Assembly: GCA_949296825.1 (NCBI GenBank)
Contig: CASFQZ010000085.1
Span: forward strand, 70,822 to 134,821
Direction: 5' to 3'
DNA length: 64,000 bases
DNA from: an uncultured Eubacteriales bacterium
GTDB lineage: Bacteria; Bacillota; Clostridia; Oscillospirales; Acutalibacteraceae
This document shows positions 59,902-64,000 of this stretch, in pieces; the stretch's first letter is position 1; each line of letters begins with the position of its first letter. The position numbers were made by a program, and so were the translations under genes. The notes below the pieces were generated by a model. That model made no database searches and was not told the DNA's origin. It saw only the letters and a list, made by a program, of their open reading frames with translations.

Positions 59902-61383
59902 TTATTCCGCTTCCGCCGGCTGCGCCATTCGTGCTTCGCGCTTTTCGCGCATGGCTTGATAGATCGGCTGCAATCTGCCCTTGGTCAGCGGATAGCCGAA
60001 CTGCATCAGCACGAAGACCAGCGTATAGACCACGGCGGGCACAATGGTGCAGACAAAGAGAATGCCTTCGCCAACGCCGGGGATATAGCCGCTGCTGCCC
60101 ATGGTGGCGCCGTCATAGCCCGCGATGCTGCTCAAAAGCAGCAAGCCGCCGGTATCCGCCGCCGTCTGCCCGAGCTTGCGGCAGAAGGTATAGACCGCGT
60201 AAATCGTACTCTCACAGCGCAGACCAGTTTTATATTCCTGATAATCAATCACATCGGCAACGACCGCCCAATTGGTGATGCTGACAAACGAATAGCCGAA
60301 GCCAATGATAAACAGCAGAATCATAAACACCACCGGCGCGCTGCCGAGACGGTCGCACCTGGGAACAATGAAATACATTAAAATAGACGCCAGCGCCGAA
60401 AAAAAGGTGCCAATGCCGCAAAGCTCTTTTTTCCCGAACCGCTCCACCAGCTTCGGCATAAAGAGGATCATAATTGCCATCGGCAGATAGTTGGCAATGG
60501 TCCCGATGATGGAGAGATTGGTATTTTCAAAATAATTTTTATACAGATACTGATTCAGCGAGGCAAATTGCAGCTGACCACTGATCAGGATGCCTGCCAG
60601 CGCGCAGGTTACAAAGGGGCGGCTTTTGAGCATACCGAGATAGGTCGCCTTCATATTGACCTTGGGCTGTGCCTCCGAAGGGATGCGTTCTTTGGTAGAG
60701 CGGTAACACAGCATATAGAAGGTCATGGACAGAATGCCCATCACCACGGCAAACCAGAACATGCCGCCGGCATCCGCCGCCTCAACCTCTGTGCCGTCCG
60801 CGTTGACACCGACGGTCCGATAAATCAGCAGAGGCGCCAGCAGCAAAGGCGCCGCGCCGCCGACGCCGCCGCCAATCGAGCGGAAGGTCGAAAGCAGCGT
60901 TCTGCCCTTGGGGTCATCGGTGATAACCGACGCCAGCGAGCCAAAGGGAATATTGATGCCGGTATAGAGCATCCCGAACAGGATATAGGTCAAATAGGCA
61001 AACAGCAGGATCAAAGTTTCATTCCGGGTGAACATCCGAAAATCCACAAAACAGAGGATCGCGGAGATGCCCAGCGGGATGGAAACGGATTTCAGATAAG
61101 GACGGAACTTGCCGTTTTTGCTCGGTTTGCGTTTGGCGACAATCGCGCCCCACATCGGATCATTGATGGCGTCCCAGAGGCGCGCGATGAAAAACAGCGT
61201 CGCCGCCTTTGTTTCGGGGATTTTCAACACATCGGTATAAAAAACCTTGAGGAAGGAGGAAACATAGGTCAACACAAACAGGTTGCCTGCGTCGCCGAGC
61301 ATATAGCCCAGCCCCTCCCTGATGCCGATTTGGTTCGGGTGCCGCTGCTGCGGTGCTTCGCTTTGTTTTTCTTTTTTCGCCAT
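59902..61383 (-). CDS. GPH-family sugar transporter
   Basis: 493 residues, twelve membrane helices. GPH signatures: RLWDAINDPMWGAIV (helix 2 end, about 64-78) and the loop KNGKFRPYLK, plus DYQEYKTGLRCE in the second half. It would import a glycoside, pentoside or hexuronide with Na+ or H+. The start ATG 61383 has GGGAGG seven bases upstream; 61398 has none. It lies 18 bases after the histidine kinase stop, so the two-component genes and the transporter may form one transcript. Confidence 0.9.
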   Translation of the reverse strand: MAKKEKQSEAPQQRHPNQIGIREGLGYMLGDAGNLFVLTYVSSFLKVFYTDVLKIPETKAATLFFIARLWDAINDPMWGAIVAKRKPSKNGKFRPYLKSVSIPLGISAILCFVDFRMFTRNETLILLFAYLTYILFGMLYTGINIPFGSLASVITDDPKGRTLLSTFRSIGGGVGGAAPLLLAPLLIYRTVGVNADGTEVEAADAGGMFWFAVVMGILSMTFYMLCYRSTKERIPSEAQPKVNMKATYLGMLKSRPFVTCALAGILISGQLQFASLNQYLYKNYFENTNLSIIGTIANYLPMAIMILFMPKLVERFGKKELCGIGTFFSALASILMYFIVPRCDRLGSAPVVFMILLFIIGFGYSFVSITNWAVVADVIDYQEYKTGLRCESTIYAVYTFCRKLGQTAADTGGLLLLSSIAGYDGATMGSSGYIPGVGEGILFVCTIVPAVVYTLVFVLMQFGYPLTKGRLQPIYQAMREKREARMAQPAEAE

Positions 61384-61401
61384 CCTAAGCCCTCCCAATG
61401 C

Positions 61402-63000
61402 TTATTCCGTCACTTTTTTTGCCTGCTCGATTTCTTCCTCGGCGGCTTTCTCAACGTCAAACCAGAATCGCACGCCGCCGTCCATATTCTCCACGCCGAA
61501 CGCCTGCCCGTGCAATCGCTGGATCGAGGACACCGCCGCCAGCCCCAAGCCGAACCGTCCCTCCTTGCGGGACATGGACTTATCGGCGCGATAGAAGCTG
61601 GACCAGATTTTATCGATATCCCGGTCGGCAATCGGCTCTCCGGTGTTAAAAATACTGATTCGATAGGCGCTGCCAACGTCATCGCACCAGGCTTTCAGCA
61701 ATCGCTCCCCGCCGATATGGGCAACGCCGTTGGACAGGTAATTGCTCGCCGTCACCCCCAAAAGCATCGCGTCACCACTGCCCGCAAGCCCCCTGGGTAT
61801 GTTGTTTTCATATCGGATATTTTTCTCGGCAAGAATATTTTCTTCGCGAGTGAACCATTCCTGCACCAGATCGCGCACATCAAAGACGGCACGGTTGATG
61901 ATATAGTCCCCGGAATCATAGCGGATGATCTCTAAAAGCCGCAGCACCAAATCATTCATGCGCTTTGTTTCGCCGACGATGGTTTCGGCGTATTGCTTGG
62001 CGGTTTCGGGATCAGAGTCCACAAAACAGGTCAGCCCCTCCGCGTAGCCCTGAATGATGGCAATGGGCGTTTTTAACTCGTGGGACGCGCCGGTGATAAA
62101 GTCAAAGCGCAGATGCTCCAATGTCTTTTCTTTTTCATAATCATCCTGTAGTTTTTTATTCTTTTCTCTTAAATCGCACAGCGCCGCCTGGAGAGAATCG
62201 CTCATGACATTGACAGAATCGGAGAGCAGGGCAATCTCCCTCGTATTGCTGGGCGGACAGCGCTTGGAAAAGTCCAGCCGCGCCATCTTTTGGGTCACAG
62301 CGCTGATCTCCGTCAGCGGCTTTGTAAACTTGACCGAAAACAGACGGATGATAATCGCGGAAATGAAAATGATCCCGATTGCCGTGAACGCCACGGTCTG
62401 GATCGCCATCTGCACGCCCTCGTCCATTGGTGTTTTCATCTTATAGGCTTTGACGATATAATTATTCTCCAGCGTGGAGACATAGACGATATACTCCATC
62501 TGGAAACTGGAGCGCAAATCCCGCTGGATCTCAAAATGGCGATTGACGCCGATGTCGCTGGAGGCAATCATTTCATAATGACGAATCAGCGACTGATCGG
62601 TATCCTCCCCGTAATGATCCGGCTCCGAATCGGAGGAATAGACCAAGCGCTCCTCCGGGTTATAGATTTCCAGCGAGATGCTGTATTTATTTTCCAAATC
62701 CGAAAGTCCCCGCAAAAAGTCGCCGTCAGATTCATACAGCGCATTGACCTCATCCCCCAGCTCCCAGAGCTGCCACGCTGTGGAAAAGATATTGGCAACA
62801 TTAAGCAGGCGGGTATCCACCAGAATAATCGTCGCGATAAAAATCAGCACCATCGTCATGATATATAAAAACAGACGGGTGCTGATGCTCATACCGAGCC
62901 GGCGTTTTTTGCGCCGGCTCGATTCTTCTTCCAAAATATCATCAATATAGGAGGGAACGTATTCGTTTTTTTTGCCGTTTGCCGCTTGCTTATCCGTCAT
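61402..63000 (-). CDS. Sensor histidine kinase with HAMP domain
   Basis: 532 residues. A cytoplasmic Arg-rich start, membrane helix 1 (about 42-63), an extracellular sensor region (about 65-198), membrane helix 2 (about 203-222), HAMP (about 223-275) and a coiled coil. HisKA has the phosphorylated His in GASHELKTPIAI (about 306). The ATPase domain has NYLSNGVAHI (N box), IFNTGEPI and RFGLGLAAVSSI (G2 box). The sensor has no recognised fold beyond alpha/beta. The ATG lies inside the response regulator gene (11-base overlap) after GAGG. Paired with the upstream regulator. Confidence 0.93.
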   Translation of the reverse strand: MTDKQAANGKKNEYVPSYIDDILEEESSRRKKRRLGMSISTRLFLYIMTMVLIFIATIILVDTRLLNVANIFSTAWQLWELGDEVNALYESDGDFLRGLSDLENKYSISLEIYNPEERLVYSSDSEPDHYGEDTDQSLIRHYEMIASSDIGVNRHFEIQRDLRSSFQMEYIVYVSTLENNYIVKAYKMKTPMDEGVQMAIQTVAFTAIGIIFISAIIIRLFSVKFTKPLTEISAVTQKMARLDFSKRCPPSNTREIALLSDSVNVMSDSLQAALCDLREKNKKLQDDYEKEKTLEHLRFDFITGASHELKTPIAIIQGYAEGLTCFVDSDPETAKQYAETIVGETKRMNDLVLRLLEIIRYDSGDYIINRAVFDVRDLVQEWFTREENILAEKNIRYENNIPRGLAGSGDAMLLGVTASNYLSNGVAHIGGERLLKAWCDDVGSAYRISIFNTGEPIADRDIDKIWSSFYRADKSMSRKEGRFGLGLAAVSSIQRLHGQAFGVENMDGGVRFWFDVEKAAEEEIEQAKKVTE

Positions 63001-63676
63001 TCCCGTTTACCTCAATTTTATAGCCGGTGCCGTAAATGGTCTTGATGTATTTGATCCCCCAATCGCCCAGCTTGGTGCGAAGACGCGCCACATGGGAATC
63101 GACCGTGCGGATATCGCCGTAAAAATCATAGCCCCAGATATCATCCAGAAGCTGCTCGCGGGTAAAGACCCGATCCGCCGAAGACATCAGCTTGACAAGG
63201 ATGCTGTATTCTTTTAAGGTCAGGGAAACGGGCTTGCCGTCCAGGGTGACGGAATGGGCGCTCTGATTCAGCTCCAGATTGTCCAGCGTCAGCACCTCGG
63301 CGGCAGCGCCGGTATTGGCGCGCCGAAGCTGCGCCGCGACCCGCTTCATCAAAACCGAAGGACTGAAGGGCTTTGTCACATAATCATCCGCACCGACCTC
63401 AAAGCCCATCAATTCGTCAAATTCCTGGCTTCTGGCGGTCAGCATGATAACGGGGACACTGCTTTTTTCCCGCAGCTTGCGGCAAGCCTCCCAGCCGTCC
63501 ATATTCGGCATCATAATATCCAGAATCAAAAGCGCCGTATCCGGATTGTGCTCGTACAATTCCAGCGCTTCCTCGCCGTCCGCCGCCTGCAAAGGCTCAT
63601 AGCCTTCTTTGGTTAAAAAATCGCAAACCAGCTTTCGAATCAATTCCTCATCGTCCGCAACAATGATTTTTTTCAT
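62990..63676 (-). CDS. OmpR/PhoB-family response regulator
   Basis: 228 residues. Receiver domain (1-115) with acidic pocket ADDEE, phosphorylated Asp D53 in LDIMMPNMDGW, Thr in MLTARS and Lys in VTKPFSP. C-terminal winged-helix DNA-binding domain (about 128-225) with LTLKEYSILVKL and VDSHVARLRTKLG. The start ATG 63676 has GGGAG eight bases upstream; 63685 is too close. Followed by its kinase. A 12-bp palindrome lies between the promoter and the start. Confidence 0.94.
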   Translation of the reverse strand: MKKIIVADDEELIRKLVCDFLTKEGYEPLQAADGEEALELYEHNPDTALLILDIMMPNMDGWEACRKLREKSSVPVIMLTARSQEFDELMGFEVGADDYVTKPFSPSVLMKRVAAQLRRANTGAAAEVLTLDNLELNQSAHSVTLDGKPVSLTLKEYSILVKLMSSADRVFTREQLLDDIWGYDFYGDIRTVDSHVARLRTKLGDWGIKYIKTIYGTGYKIEVNGNDG

Positions 63677-63703
63677 TCCATCCACTCCCTCTTCCGGAAG
63701 AAT

Positions 63704-63715
63704 GCCCGATCGGGC
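63704..63715. promoter_or_regulatory. 12-bp perfect palindrome in the response regulator leader
   Basis: GCCCGATCGGGC, about 30 bases upstream of the start codon and downstream of the promoter. Possible operator or short hairpin. Confidence 0.35.
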
Positions 63716-63744
63716 GCATCCCTTTGTATTTTTTGTACAAGTGT

Positions 63745-63773
63745 ATTATAGCACGCCCGAAAGAAATAGTCAA
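63745..63773 (-). promoter_or_regulatory. Promoter of the two-component operon
   Basis: TTGACT (63773-63768), 17-base spacer, TATAAT (63750-63745). Confidence 0.75.
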
Positions 63774-63818
63774 CATTCTCATAAATTCTCCGCGCATCCT
63801 TGTTTTTTCGCGGGACAC

Positions 63819-63847
63819 TTGACGGAAATCCCCGGGAGTGATAAAAT
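63819..63847 (+). promoter_or_regulatory. Promoter of the yebC gene
   Basis: TTGACG (63819-63824), 17-base spacer, TAAAAT (63842-63847), 45 bases before the start codon. Confidence 0.65.
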
Positions 63848-63891
63848 ATTCTTATTAGTGATTAGTTTCTTTGGAAAGGAAAATATATTGT

Positions 63892-64000
63892 ATGTCCGGA
63901 CATTCAAAATGGAGCACCATTAAACGCAAGAAAGAAAAAACCGACAACCAGCGCGCAAAGGTCTTTACCAAAATCGGAAGAGAGATCGCCGTCGCCGTAC
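63892..64000 (+). CDS. yebC: YebC/PmpR-family regulator, N-terminus only
   Basis: 36 residues are in the window. The start [18 protein letters not shown] followed by [14 protein letters not shown] is the diagnostic N-terminus of the YebC/PmpR family (transcriptional regulator, more recently linked to translation of proline-rich sequences). The ATG has AAAGGA about 11 bases upstream. The gene continues beyond the window. Confidence 0.93.
   Translation, partial: MSGHSKWSTIKRKKEKTDNQRAKVFTKIGREIAVAV

Noticed and set aside
60568..61935. 455-codon open frame on the plus strand
   Set aside because: Antisense to the GPH transporter and the kinase; no ribosome site and no domain.

Overview
The window looks like the chromosome of a spore-forming member of the Bacillota, class Clostridia, most likely an uncultured gut Oscillospirales/Ruminococcaceae-type bacterium. 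The evidence is moderately GC-rich coding sequence, AGGAGG-type ribosome binding sites, frequent GTG and TTG starts, TTGACA/TATAAT promoters, a complete spoIIIA operon, spoVAC-spoVAD, a spoIVFA/spoIVFB-like pair, and a dockerin protein among many glycoside hydrolases. No phage, insertion sequence, CRISPR array or plasmid feature was found.

Layout. 1-1.5 kb: a partial GH5 endoglycoceramidase-like gene and a tRNA-Thr with its own promoter and terminator. 1.6-5.3 kb: an mgtE / THUMP methyltransferase / lipid kinase operon behind a probable M-box magnesium riboswitch. 5.4-6.7 kb: M23-M50 sporulation protease pair. 6.7-11 kb: operon of GH13 alpha-glucosidase, alpha/beta hydrolase and galT. 11 kb: a free-standing gene for a 42-residue protein. 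11.4-15.2 kb: an overlapping glycoside-hydrolase-like and neutral-ceramidase-like pair. 15.2-17.6 kb: secreted dockerin protein. 17.8-22.5 kb: spoIIIAA to spoIIIAH. 22.7-26 kb: initiator tRNA (with an extra base), anion permease, phosphate transporter and its DUF47 partner. 26-31 kb: hydrolase, APH-like kinase, AraC regulator, AAC(6')-like acetyltransferase, an HExxH membrane protein and a D-2-hydroxyacid dehydrogenase. 31-36 kb: VTT membrane protein, galK, tldD, tldE. 36-41 kb: operon of phosphoesterase, GH35 and a GH-like protein. 41-43.8 kb: FGGY kinase and a membrane protein frameshifted at a G8 tract. 44-50 kb: hpf, then PHP phosphoesterase, esterase, sugar transporter, metallophosphoesterase and a sialate-lyase-type aldolase. 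50-59.7 kb: CNNM protein, valS, folC, a degenerate PP2C-like membrane protein, spoVAC, spoVAD and a secreted protein. 60-64 kb: GPH transporter, a two-component system, and the start of yebC.

Together the genes describe a glycan-foraging spore former. Several operons would take apart galactosides, alpha-1,6-glucosides, possibly sialic acid and possibly glycosphingolipids, feeding galK/galT and other sugar kinases. The most unusual items are the 42-residue protein, the homopolymer frameshift, the bulged initiator tRNA, the PP2C-like membrane protein with a long acidic tail, and the endoglycoceramidase-like plus ceramidase-like enzymes in one neighbourhood. All functional calls rest on reading protein motifs by eye; no database search was run.
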